Source of the DNA: Brachycybe producta
Lineage: Eukaryota > Arthropoda > Diplopoda > Playtdesmida > Andrognathidae
Length of the DNA stretch: 64,000 bases
Assembly: GCA_036925085.1 (NCBI GenBank)
Contig: JAUPFP010000068.1
Span: 124,001 to 188,000, forward strand
Direction: 5' to 3'
Shown here: positions 9,642 through 18,864 of the stretch, piece by piece
Numbering within the stretch: position 1 is the first letter of the stretch
How the letters are laid out: each line of letters starts with the position of its first letter
The notes under the pieces: model-generated
The model's database searches: none
Told to the model about the DNA's origin: nothing
The model's input: only the letters and a program-made list of their open reading frames with translations
Made by a program: the position numbers and the translations under genes

Positions 9642-11012
9642 ATGAAAATGATTTCAACCGCTTCTGTAAAACAGGTAAAACATTTTATTATTTTTAAGAT
9701 ATTTGTAAAAAAAAAATTCTAAATATAAAATAATTCATAATTTATATTTATAATTTTTTTTTCTAAAACAAAAAAAAAACATTTTTGAGAAAAAGGTTTG
9801 CGGATTCATACCGAATCCGCAAACCTTTCCTCCGCAAGCAAATGCATGACGTCACACCTTCATGTTTTCTATACGAATGCATGTCTCTGACGTCACTTGC
9901 TACTTTTATGCAGATAAGATTTTTTCCGCATTCAGTTTTAGTATTTTTGCAAATGCTCCCCCTTACGCAACTTCTCAGCATGACAGTTCCTCTTAAAAAT
10001 TTATTATTTCATTTGTTTTCTTCAAGGAAAAATTTCAATACAATTGGTTTTAAAAGTCATGCAGTGTTGAAATAATGACTATTTTTTTTATCAAAACTCC
10101 TTGAAATCAATTGTTTATTTTTACTATGTGCAATTTTTTCTAGATTTTTCTTTTTATTGATATAGGTTGCCCGTGTTGCCCTTCAAGCTAATCGCATTGG
10201 AACGGCGCCATCTAACGGTGTTGTTCGAAGGTAAACAAACAGATAATTATTGATTTTTCATTTACGGACAGGTTACGCAATGACTTAAAAGCCGTTGCGT
10301 AACCTTACGACCACTCAAAGTCTTTAATTTAGAAGCTTACGAGGGTGAGACAATTCACACACTTGCGTTTGCGGTACAAGCAGTCATTTAGAAACTTGCG
10401 TTTGCTTGACATCCTGTTGCTTACGTTTAGTTAAACATCTCGCAAACGCATGCGTCTGCGCTGTCATATGTAAACAAGAAGGATGTAGAAAGATATGAGG
10501 GTATGAACAGTACCTTTAAAAGCGCAGTTGTGAAGTACAAGGTGTGTACTACTTTAACAAAGAAACGAGCGACATGAGTGTACAAACATGGCGTTCTTCA
10601 CCGTTAATACAACGATAAACGACACATTAGTACACTTATTTGCAAGACAAATGTAGCTTCAAAAATAAGATGACATGTCACCACTATTAATCTCCATATC
10701 CCGTTTCTCAAGAAACAAAACAGGAAAGACAAAAAAAAAAAACTTTTGCCAAAATAAATAAACTTATAATTTTGAAGGCTATTTATTTAGTTGATAAATA
10801 ATATATTTTTTTTTCTCTTCTTGTTGTTACGATATAGATTTGCATCGACAGCTATAGAATCGGAATCGAATTCGCTTTCTAAAAAGCTGAAATTTTCCGC
10901 CTACATTTGCTTATTTGCGATTCCTCCGTTGATTTTTGTCGCAATAAATTCTCTGGATACATCAATTGAGCAAAGAGAAGTTGGAAGACGTTTGGAAGCA
11001 AACAGGAAATGA
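9642..11012 (+). CDS. Small probable mitochondrial membrane protein, three exons (90 aa)
   Basis: Exons 9642-9674, 10166-10230 and 10838-11012 join in frame through CAG|GTAAAA, ATATAG|GTT, GAAG|GTAAAC and ATATAG|ATT. Residues 1-36 look like a mitochondrial targeting sequence: no acidic residues, Arg/Lys spread among Ala/Ser/Val, ending VVRRFAST, which fits processing after RRF. One hydrophobic helix follows (about 53-71, with a Pro-Pro pair), then a charged tail rich in Glu and Arg. This layout is typical of small inner-membrane respiratory-chain subunits. The K.L.F...A.P...N pattern weakly recalls COX6A, but the conserved COX6A C-terminus is absent, so no family is assigned. Intron 1 contains a perfect 16-bp hairpin. 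Confidence 0.7.
9792..9828. repeat. Perfect 16-bp inverted repeat
   Basis: AAAGGTTTGCGGATTC, a 5-base loop, then GAATCCGCAAACCTTT, within the first intron of the small mitochondrial-type gene. Confidence 0.85.
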
Positions 11013-11056
11013 ATACGCACAGTCAACCTGTCAATCATTCATTAAGACAAAATGAA

Positions 11057-11208
11057 TTATGCGTTTTTTAAAATCAATGATGCTGTTTAGAGGCTATAAT
11101 TTTTTAAATTAATTTAATGTTAATAGAAGAGACGGCAACCTTGCAATTAATCCAGTTGTTCTAGCCTCTAAACAGTCTCATTGTTAGAAGGAAAAAAAAA
11201 ACGCATAA
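11057..11208. mobile_element. Short foldback element
   Basis: Ends TTATGCGTTTTTT / AAAAACGCATAA, with inner arms TGTTTAGAGGCTA / TAGCCTCTAAACA; about 150 bp. Confidence 0.75.
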
Positions 11209-11415
11209 CCTTTTTGGCCTTAATAATTAAATTATATTAATTGTATTAATTAGTTAATACGCGGCCTCTAGTCTTATTTGTAAACAAATGTATTATTATT
11301 AGCATTTTCTTTTATATGTAAAAGTGAAATCAAATAAATATTTTAACCATTTTTTGTTGTCAATTCACCTTTTTTCTTCTTCAAACAATTACGAGGTTTT
11401 TTTCAATCAAAGCCA

Positions 11416-11479
11416 CTGGTTAGAGGCTAGAACTCTTAGTTGACAACTAGTAGTAACCAGGCATCTAGCCTCTAACCAG
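11416..11479. repeat. Palindrome with GAGGCTA arms
   Basis: CTGGTTAGAGGCTAGA and TCTAGCCTCTAACCAG are perfect 16-bp inverted arms around about 30 bases. A related word occurs near 52155. Confidence 0.85.
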
Positions 11480-12609
11480 CCTTTTTTATATTAAAAAGTG
11501 CGTAATTTGAGGTTGCAGTCATGAGTTATTATTTAAGACTGTAACACTGTACAGCATTATTAATTTACAACTCAATGCGGCAATGTACGCATACCTCTGA
11601 ATCCTTATTTACAGCGCAGTACTTACAATGTTACATGTAGCATTCCTCACAAACACGTTTTTGCAAATTATAGCATAATACCATAACGGTAAAATAACAG
11701 TAGAAACCGTTTAAGGTGGTTTACTGCTCGTATGAACAGCTGATTTTCGAACCTTTGATTAATTATCCTGTCATTCAGAACAACAAAATTACTAGAAACT
11801 AGAAAGTGTTTTAGAATCTAGAAGGGTAGCTGAATCACTGAATAGTATTTTCATGTTATCTTTCAAAATAAACTATTTATAAACAAAAATGAAAAAAAAA
11901 ATATCCTCTGCTTAAAAGTTGGGTCGTTTGCAGACTCATAATATAAAAGGCTTATTTTAATTTTAAGCTTGGTTTAAAGTGTAAAACGTCTCAAACTCTG
12001 GCTTTCAGAAACAAAACTAAAACAAACTTGAAAGTGTTTTAGAAACTAAAAGTATAGATCAATCTCTTAAATTAAAAGTTTATTTTGAAAGATTTCCATA
12101 TGAAAATACTATTAATGATTGAGTTACCTTTCTAGTTTCTAATACACTTTCAATTTCGCCTTATATCTCGTTTCCACTACAAAAATTAACTACAGTTATA
12201 TAACCAAGGTTATAGTTAACTGCAGACAAGTTAGATGTGTTACTGTGGTTAAATGATTTTGTTTGGTTTCACTTCCTGTTAAACAGTAGTGTATTTTGTG
12301 AAATTTTCACTATTCAAAAATTTAGTGTTCTCACTCAGTGGCGTAGCTAGGCTTGGTTGTGCCCCACCGCCACTTAAAACTTTGCTCCCCCTTACCTTCA
12401 TCTCCACATAGCCCTCATACTGGGTGGGGGTACTATTTTGATGAACGGCGGAACAGGTGTGAACAACAGTACAGTTACAATTAGTACTCTGCTAGCAGCC
12501 AAATAGGCCTATGGCAGAGGGGCATAAAAGTCCATATTTCAGCATTAAGCATTGTCAAGCACATATACATGCACATATAAAAAACAAAATGAATATACAA
12601 ATGTCAATC

Positions 12610-13080
12610 CGACAAAACAAAATTATCTCCATTCACCACTTCTTCCTCAGGAAGAAAGTTCCATTGACTTATAACTAGGGGGGAAAAAAAAGACCAATAA
12701 TATGAATCTTTGCTAGCAAAAATCTCCCTAATTTTCTTAGAGTGGTCAGCCCTGCCCATGTATAGTGCTTTATGAATATCACTGGACTGCAGTTTAGGAC
12801 AATCACCCCGTGTCCTTTTTCACAAACAATTTCAAACTTAACTCAGCCCTGCAATGTGCCAAAGTATGCCATTGTAGCACTGACAGCAGCATCTCAGTGA
12901 CACTATCTGTAAATTTGTGCCTGCCACAAACAAATCTAGCTGCCTTACGCTGAACCATTTCAACTGAGTGAGTGAGTGAGTGTGACAGAATGAGGATTCC
13001 ATACACAGCAGCAATACTCAAGATGAGGCCGAACCAATGCTTGATAGGCAATAGTTTTAACTTGTGCTGGGCAGGTGCCC
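12610..13080 (-). pseudogene. Non-LTR retrotransposon reverse-transcriptase C-terminal fragment
   Basis: In three minus-strand frames the sequence reads AQVKTIAYQALVRPHLEY, then VQRKAARFVCGRHKF, then SFFSPLVISQWNFLPEE, in that order. This order is characteristic of the end of CR1/L2/Jockey-type reverse transcriptases. Breaks lie at a (GAGT)n tetranucleotide run near 12966-12984 and near 12805. The rest of the element is missing. Confidence 0.8.
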
Positions 13081-13081
13081 A

Positions 13082-13336
13082 GTAGGAACAGTTGGAAGGT
13101 TAGGAAATTAAGCTTGTTGGAAGGGGTTTGGGGGCGCAGCCCCCCATTTTTAAAGAATTATTAAAACAAATTTGTCCATTGTTCCGACCGTTCTTCCCGT
13201 TAATCAAATTAGGAAACAGTCGAACAATGGACTAATTTGATTTAATAAGAATAATTCTTTAAAAACTGGAGGTTGCGCCCCAACCACCCTGCAACGAGCT
13301 TAATTTAACTAAACCTAACCTTCCAACTGTTCCTAC
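13082..13336. mobile_element. Foldback inside the hAT element
   Basis: GTAGGAACAGTTGGAAGGTT and AACCTTCCAACTGTTCCTAC are perfect 20-base inverted ends about 255 bp apart. The arms continue inward, with AATTTGTCCATTGTTC matched by GAACAATGGAC. Confidence 0.9.
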
Positions 13337-13501
13337 AATTTTTTCAAATATTCCTACCGTTGTTCCTCCGTGCCCATTGATCTCTATAAAGTGCAACTAT
13401 GTAGTTTTTAAAAGTAAATATTAAATGAAAGTCGATTTATTCAATTATTTTTGAAACTACATAACTTTCATTTCGTTTTTTGAGCCCCCAAACCTCCTGC
13501 G

Positions 13502-13515
13502 CCCCCCCCCCCCCC
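13502..13515. repeat. Poly(C) run
   Basis: A run of about 14 C residues near the right end of the hAT element; similar C runs occur near 14006 and 50380. Confidence 0.7.
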
Positions 13516-14054
13516 GGCAGTTGCGGGTCTTGCGGTTACCTAGCTACGGCACTGTTTTCACTTATCCGCGATGTTGTTTGTGGGCTAACATTGTTTAAAC
13601 ACAGGAAGTGACGTATTTAACCATACAATAACGTGGTTAACTACACTGTGTCAATGCAGTTGAGTTAACTCCAGTATTCAAAAATGTAACTATGGTTAAT
13701 GTAACCATATTCGTTTCCACTAAAAAAATTAACTGTGGTTAACTTTTTAACGTCAGTTAATTTTTGTAGTGTAAACGAGGTATAATTGTCGCAGTTCTAA
13801 ACCGCTGAACAACAGTGAATAACCAAGAGTTCGAAAATCAGCCGTTCGTAAAAACATATCAACTTTATAATAATATAAATATTCACCTATTAATAGATAT
13901 CAGATTGCATAAAATTCAATAAATAGCCCTTGTATTTATTGACAATAAACACAAATTATAAAAAAAATAACTGAGTAACTGCCGATAATGATCGATGAGC
14001 CCCCCTCCCCCCCCCCCCAAAACATTAACAGTTAAATAAATAAACAAACCAAAA

Positions 14055-15362
14055 TCACGTATGAAGTAACCTCGTATACACGACGTGAGCTACACCAGAA
14101 ACCAAAACGTTATTCAGAAACTCGAGAGTCAACTGAACGACAGAGTATTTAGCCGGATCGACAACCACAAAGTTCGAGTCTCCGCTCCAAATCGTCGCGT
14201 TACTTTCGATTCTGATTCGTTTCGAAGGATTCAACACTTGACCGGTGTCCAGAGGAACGTTACTGGACACTCGCGTCCTCTTATCCTTCGTTGAAACGTA
14301 AGTGTGATCCTTTCGAGTGGTCTGTAACGACGAACTCGGACTCAATTCACCAGTTTCGTGTTGAGCAACGTAAGTGTGATCCTTACGTTCGACCACGTGT
14401 TGCGTCTCGATCGAATTACCCGTAGGAGACGAAGACGAATAACTGTGATCGACACGGTTATTATTATTACTAGTAAACGTTTGAACGTTACGAGTCGTAC
14501 CGGTGTCGCCACCTACCGTTGGATCTTCCTTCGAAGTCGAATAACTGTGATCTTCTCGGTTACCGAACTTACCTTTATGAGCAGCTATCTGCACGTCGTC
14601 TTCTGCCGTAAACGTACCGGAATTGACGTCACTCACCGTTACGTTTCTATAAAGTCCACTCCAGTGACCGACCAGAAGTCGCATACATTCGGGAAAAAGT
14701 TCGCCAAACAACGTTTCGGATGTCGGAAGGTCTTCGAAACTACCCAAATGTTCCAGTTTGAAACGATCCACTTTCTCGGCAATCGCCTTATTGAATATGT
14801 TCATGTATTTTCCGAACCATTCGCCGACTAAACACAAGAGGGCGTCTTGTCGCGAGTCGACACACCACGGTGTAGCTCCGAATCGCTTCAAAGTGGTCAC
14901 GTCACTGGTTATCGACTCGTAACTAGCGATCATTTCCATGAAGGAAACGAAAGTACTGTCTTTGATCGCGCTTTTCGACGCGGTCCGTACGAGTTTCAAC
15001 GTCGCGACGACTCCAACGACTAGATGACATTCGTCAACGCGGCAACGTGACGCGTAAGCTTCAACTCTACGTATCATTTCTCCGCACAAACACCATAGAG
15101 AATCGGCCGTAACCGTCAAAGATGCAACTTCGGCCGTATCGTCTTCCATTTCGATGTTCTCGTCGCCTTCACAACTTTGCAATAAAGTTTCTTCTACTTG
15201 ATGCTGCTGCTGTTGCTCGTGTTGTTGCTGTTGATTAATAACGTGACAAGACTCAAGTAACTGGCTGAGAAACGATGAATTGCAACCGCTCTGTAGTTGT
15301 TCCAGTGAAACGTTTAGCGTTTCGGACAAATTAGGACTTGCGTGATCACTTTTCCACAGATC
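14055..15362 (-). CDS. Last exon of a gene with four HCF-1-binding-type motifs
   Basis: A 435-codon open exon entered through TTTTTTAG|GATCTGTGG at 15363; no ATG begins the frame, so upstream exons are missing. The N-terminal part has an acidic, Gln/His-rich patch. A predicted helical region (about 80-235, with SLWCLCGEMIRR and LLCLVGEWFGKY) follows. The low-complexity section carries four tetrapeptides DHSY, DHSY, DHTY, DHTY (14541-14552, 14439-14450, 14370-14381, 14298-14309), spaced 34, 23 and 24 residues. (D/E)-H-x-Y is the known HCF-1 Kelch-binding motif of CREB3, THAP proteins, PGC-1 and E2Fs. A conserved-looking C-terminus ends the protein. I infer an HCF-1-partnering nuclear regulator; the family is not recognised. 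The upstream coding exons were not found. Confidence 0.75.
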   Translation of the reverse strand, partial: DLWKSDHASPNLSETLNVSLEQLQSGCNSSFLSQLLESCHVINQQQQHEQQQQHQVEETLLQSCEGDENIEMEDDTAEVASLTVTADSLWCLCGEMIRRVEAYASRCRVDECHLVVGVVATLKLVRTASKSAIKDSTFVSFMEMIASYESITSDVTTLKRFGATPWCVDSRQDALLCLVGEWFGKYMNIFNKAIAEKVDRFKLEHLGSFEDLPTSETLFGELFPECMRLLVGHWSGLYRNVTVSDVNSGTFTAEDDVQIAAHKGKFGNREDHSYSTSKEDPTVGGDTGTTRNVQTFTSNNNNRVDHSYSSSSPTGNSIETQHVVERKDHTYVAQHETGELSPSSSLQTTRKDHTYVSTKDKRTRVSSNVPLDTGQVLNPSKRIRIESNATIWSGDSNFVVVDPAKYSVVQLTLEFLNNVLVSGVAHVVYTRLLHT

Positions 15363-15394
15363 CTAAAAAATAAAATAAAAATTAATATGTTTTA

Positions 15395-16010
15395 TATATA
15401 AAAAAGCTGATTTTCAAACTCTTGATTTTAAAATTAAAAGAAACTAGAAAATGTTTTAGAAACTAGAAGGGTAGCTTAATCATTTAAGGTGAATATTTCA
15501 TGTTGATATCCTTCAAAATAAATGCTTATGCAAAATAATTGCAAAATAATTGCTTAAAGTTAGAGGTGGCAACGGGTAGAACCGAACCGTTTCTATTCGG
15601 TTCAAAACCGGTTTAATCGGTTTGCGGTTCGCGATTTTTTGGAAACCGGTTCTGATCAGTTCGTAGATCTTGACGAACCGGTTGCCAATATGCGTTAGCA
15701 GAGTTGCGCAGCACATTAGTTAGACGTGGCGAAGGGTGTGGAACCGAACCAAATCTATTCGGAACCAGTTCGACCTATACTGGCGAACCGGTTGTATCAG
15801 TTCCAGTAATTGGCGAACCAGTTCTACCGGTTCCGAACTGCTGATTTCTCTCCTTAACTAACTCAAACTATCTTAAAAAAGTTTATTTTGTAAGATACCA
15901 ACATGGAAAATATGTTGAAGTGATTGAGCTACTCTTCTAGTTTCTAAAACACATTCTAGTTTCTCTTCATTTTGAACCTGAAAAACAAAATAATCAGAAT
16001 ATAATAGTAC
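15395..16010. mobile_element. Foldback family A copy interrupted by a GAACCGGTTC-rich element
   Basis: Family A left half at 15395-15550 and right half at about 15870-16010. The insert (about 15556-15860) starts TTAGAGGTGGCAACGGG, a hAT-like end, and is filled with GAACCGGTTC words; a second such start (TTAGACGTGGCGAAGGG) lies at 15719. It lies in the intron upstream of the last exon of the HBM-motif gene. Confidence 0.65.
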
Positions 16011-17015
16011 ACTTTAAAACCACGACAAAAATAACTTTTATGCCAATTAAAACTTTTAAAAACACATTTAAGTAGATATTTTGATAATTTACGACGTGAT
16101 TTTTTTTTTAGTAAAACAATCGCCTCTTTTTTTCGGCATTTTTCGAACGAACCATAAAATGACAATTGATTTAATTGTAACGTACAAAAAGAACAGCGGC
16201 TATCTTCAGTTGAACTTTACGGCTTTGATATTCAAATATAAGTTGAAAAACTCCCTGCAAACTGTAAAACCACGCACCACTTTGGCAGTTGTGAATTCCT
16301 GCAATGTTCACATCTAAAAAAACAGACAAGAATAATAGAAACATTTACTCAAATCTGAAAGTTTTTCATGCGTTTTTTCTTTTTTTATTGCAGTTTTCTG
16401 CAAAACTTTTACAATTTTCTACAAATAGCAACAGCATTTTTCAAAAACTGATTGAAGTATTCTGCAGAAAAATATTTCTTTTGTGTATATTTCAGTCACA
16501 TTTTCAAAAATTACCTTCTATACATTTCTTTATTATATCATATAAATTTCTTGCATTTAGAATTTTCTACAAATTTACTTTTTGGTTTTCTGAAAATTTC
16601 TTTTCTAAAAAAATTCGTATTGTTTCGTGCAAAATGATCTTCCAAAAAAGACGACAGCAATTTTTTTAGGCACAAAATTAAGAGAAACTTGAAATTGTTT
16701 TAGAATAATAACGCTACTTATGTCAGGTTGAAAATGGACCAACTTTCAGAATGCAAGTAGATCATTTACTTTGTCACTGTATAGCATTAGATGACGCCAC
16801 TAGCCCTCCTGCCACAGAAATGTACTGACACTCTTCAACTCTTGACTCACCACTCAACCTTTTAATTTGCGTCATCGCTATTCGCTCTACACGTGCTCTC
16901 TCTCTTAACTTATATTATGTTCTCGGGTGTAAGTTTGTCACGTGCTGATAACTAAGGTTGTTTTGGACTCTTTTAGAGCTAAAAGGAGGCTGCATTGAAC
17001 TGCATCATAGAAAAT
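16011..17015. other. T-rich spacer, no gene seen
   Basis: Dominated by T-rich sequence with repeated TTTTCTGCAAA/TTTTCTACAAAT words (16370-16630) and a family A scrap near 16675-16710. The open frames have low-complexity codon content. Confidence 0.5.
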
Positions 17016-17069
17016 TACTTGTGTAAATGCAAGGTAGATGGCGCCTGCAACCTTGCATTTACACAAGTA
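17016..17069. repeat. Perfect 20-bp inverted repeat
   Basis: TACTTGTGTAAATGCAAGGT and its exact reverse complement at 17050-17069 flank a 14-base loop containing TGGCGCC. Confidence 0.9.
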
Positions 17070-17084
17070 TTTTTTTTTATAAAG

Positions 17085-17268
17085 CCCTCTTAAGCAGACG
17101 ATATATATTTTTAAAAAATTTCTCCTGTTCATTTTGAATAAACATCAATATGAAAATACTAAGCTACCGTTCCCGTTTCTAAAACACTTTCAATTTCCCT
17201 TTTATGTGTTGCTCTTGAAAAACAGAAAAACAGAGTTCGATAATCAAGTGTTCATAAAACATGTTTAA
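17085..17268. mobile_element. Foldback family A right-half copy
   Basis: CCCGTTTCTAAAACACTTTC and GAGTTCGATAATCAAGTG mark a right arm. Its right border overlaps the stop codon of the candidate ORF at 17265-18090. Confidence 0.6.
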
Positions 17269-18090
17269 GTTTTAATACCATTTGGAAACATGACTTTGGT
17301 AGCCAATCCCTTTTTGGCATAACGAACGTGAATTCTACAATAATTGTTCTTTGCAATACCCGTTTGATGTAAGAGATCGATTCCCAAGAACAGAGGAGTC
17401 GAGACCTTCAGATCCTAAACAACAAAAAGAACAAAAACATTCAGCAAACGTATAAAAACAAAAGAACCACGTACTTAAATTACGAGTAAGAACACAGTTC
17501 ACTGTCCGCCACGTACCAGTAATTAAAAATATCTTCAATTAGGAGCCACTTAGCCTCAATGTACCAGGTTATACCTTAGACCATTCCCTTGACGCAAGGT
17601 AATAGTCTAAGGTTGTACAGCTTTTTCACCTTATTGCGCTCCTGTGGCGCAACTTACATAGCAAAACCGCAGCCTTAGCATGAAGGCTGAAAAAATAACC
17701 CAAACAATAATAATAAGGGTATTCATTTCATTTTAGAGTCTCTAGCCTCAAAGCTACGGCTACAGAGTTGCTAAATATGATGCGCCGAAAGCGCAACAAA
17801 ATGCGAAAGGGCTTTAAGAGGTCGTACGCGAGGCTACGCGGTTAATAACACAAAGAATATATAAAATAATAATTATTTAAGACCATTTTCCTAAGATAAT
17901 AAAACCTATGCTAATGGCCGCTTAATATATAAACAACATTCAGACCTATTTTTACAGCAAACGTCATCTTATCAACAATAACACTACACTTTTAATAAAA
18001 ATTACTCACTTCTGAGGGTCCAATTATGATGTATCTTAGTTTTTTGTTGCATATTTTAAAAAATAAGAAGTGGAAAATTGTTTGTGCCAT
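17265..18090 (-). CDS. Doubtful two-exon small ORF (76 aa)
   Basis: Exon 18010-18090 (ATG, ending CCCTCAGAA|GTGAGT) and exon 17265-17414 (GTTTAG|GATCTGAAG) join in phase 0. The product begins MAQTIFHFLFFK and continues through LFLGIDLLHQTG to a stop. The stop falls at the edge of a family A transposon, so the C-terminus may be recent. No family is recognised. The second exon could instead end at CAC|GTTCGT (17328) and splice to the exon at 15362, which also starts GATCTG in phase 0. These could then be the missing 5' exons of the HBM-motif gene. Coding status is unproven. Confidence 0.35.
17530..18000. other. Spacer with dispersed repeats
   Basis: Contains CTTAGCCTC/GAGGCTA words and a GCGCCGAAAGCGCAAC hairpin-like segment resembling sequence near 6725; no exon is evident. 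Confidence 0.4.
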
Positions 18091-18094
18091 ATTC

Positions 18095-18730
18095 TTAACA
18101 TCTGATGACATAATTTACAATCATTGAAAACCTACAAAATAGCCGCCGCCGCCGCCGACAATGTTATAGTAAGAAACAATTAGTCGTCGCCGAAACAACT
18201 ACAGACCTTTTTTTTTTTTTTGGTTGATTTTCAGCACATTCTGTTATTCATCTATTTATCCAGCCATAAACGTCATGTTCATAGATAAACATAACGTAAT
18301 ATTAAACCGCTGAATAAATCAACAAATAAAAAAATGTGCGGTTTCTTTATTGTTGATCAGGGAGGGTGCGGCGGCCGCCGACTTCAACCGAGCAGCAACC
18401 GTAAGCCGTTACAACTATTTCTGATTATGGTTGTGTATGCGGACATTACCGAGTTCGTAATAATCGTAAGACGGTGATGACGTCACGAAATGCATTGACT
18501 ATCAATTGTAGGCGTCACATTGCAGTAACCGCAACAGCTTACCGTACTTACGTATAATGCAGACGACTGTACTGTCACTTTCCCCAAATGAACGTTTTAG
18601 TCAGTATCTGTTTTTTTTAAAAGTGAAATAAAGGAATATTTTGATAAAAACAAACTTCATAATCACTTTTGTATATTTTTCAGCCATATTTCGTATAATT
18701 ACAGTCAAATTTGAACAATTAAACTAAAGC
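18095..18730. other. Intergenic region upstream of ARPC3
   Basis: Has a (GCC)n tract (18143-18160), a GCGGCGGCCGCCG palindrome near 18369 and a TGACGTCA site near 18478. It behaves like CpG-containing promoter sequence between divergent units. Confidence 0.5.
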
Positions 18731-18736
18731 GACAAA

Positions 18737-18744
18737 CCGGAAGT
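18737..18744 (+). promoter_or_regulatory. ETS-type site in ARPC3 promoter
   Basis: CCGGAAGT lies 121 bases upstream of the ARPC3 ATG. ETS sites are typical of TATA-less housekeeping promoters. Confidence 0.4.
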
Positions 18745-18864
18745 TCCGTTGACTCATATTAGTTTGTTTTTTTAGATTTCATCGCTTGCATTTTTCAGCT
18801 GGAAATTATTAAATAGTTGGATATTTTGACAAGTATTTCTAGTTTTTAAACAGTCTAGGTTAAA

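Larger units (their letters stand above)
12336..13554. mobile_element. hAT-like element with 8-bp target duplication
   Basis: Termini CAGTGGCGTAGCTAGG and CCTAGCTACGGCACTG are inverted. Flanks TTCTCACT (12328-12335) and TTTTCACT (13555-13562) are an 8-bp duplication with one mismatch. No transposase reading frame is visible, so it is non-autonomous. It encloses a reverse-transcriptase remnant and another foldback. Confidence 0.85.
12162..13784. mobile_element. Foldback element carrying a hAT insertion
   Basis: The outer ends CTCGTTTCCACTAC.AAAAATTAACT and AGTTAATTTTTGTAGTG.AAACGAGG are inverted and lie in the loop of the family A copy. GGTTAAC/GTTAACC words recur in both arms. The hAT element at 12336-13554 interrupts it. 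Confidence 0.75.
11704..13862. mobile_element. Foldback family A copy split by a nested insertion
   Basis: The left part (11704-12162) begins TTTAAGGTGG and carries the family A words. Its right end (GAGTTCGAAAATCAGC) reappears only at about 13790-13862. The intervening 1.6 kb is the foldback at 12162-13784. Confidence 0.75.

Noticed and set aside
12803-13051. 82-codon minus-strand ORF as a host gene
   Set aside because: It is part of a non-LTR reverse-transcriptase remnant; matching pieces continue in other frames on both sides.
14055-15329. Start of the HBM-motif protein at 15329
   Set aside because: The codon there is TTG, not ATG; the frame continues upstream to a splice acceptor at 15363.
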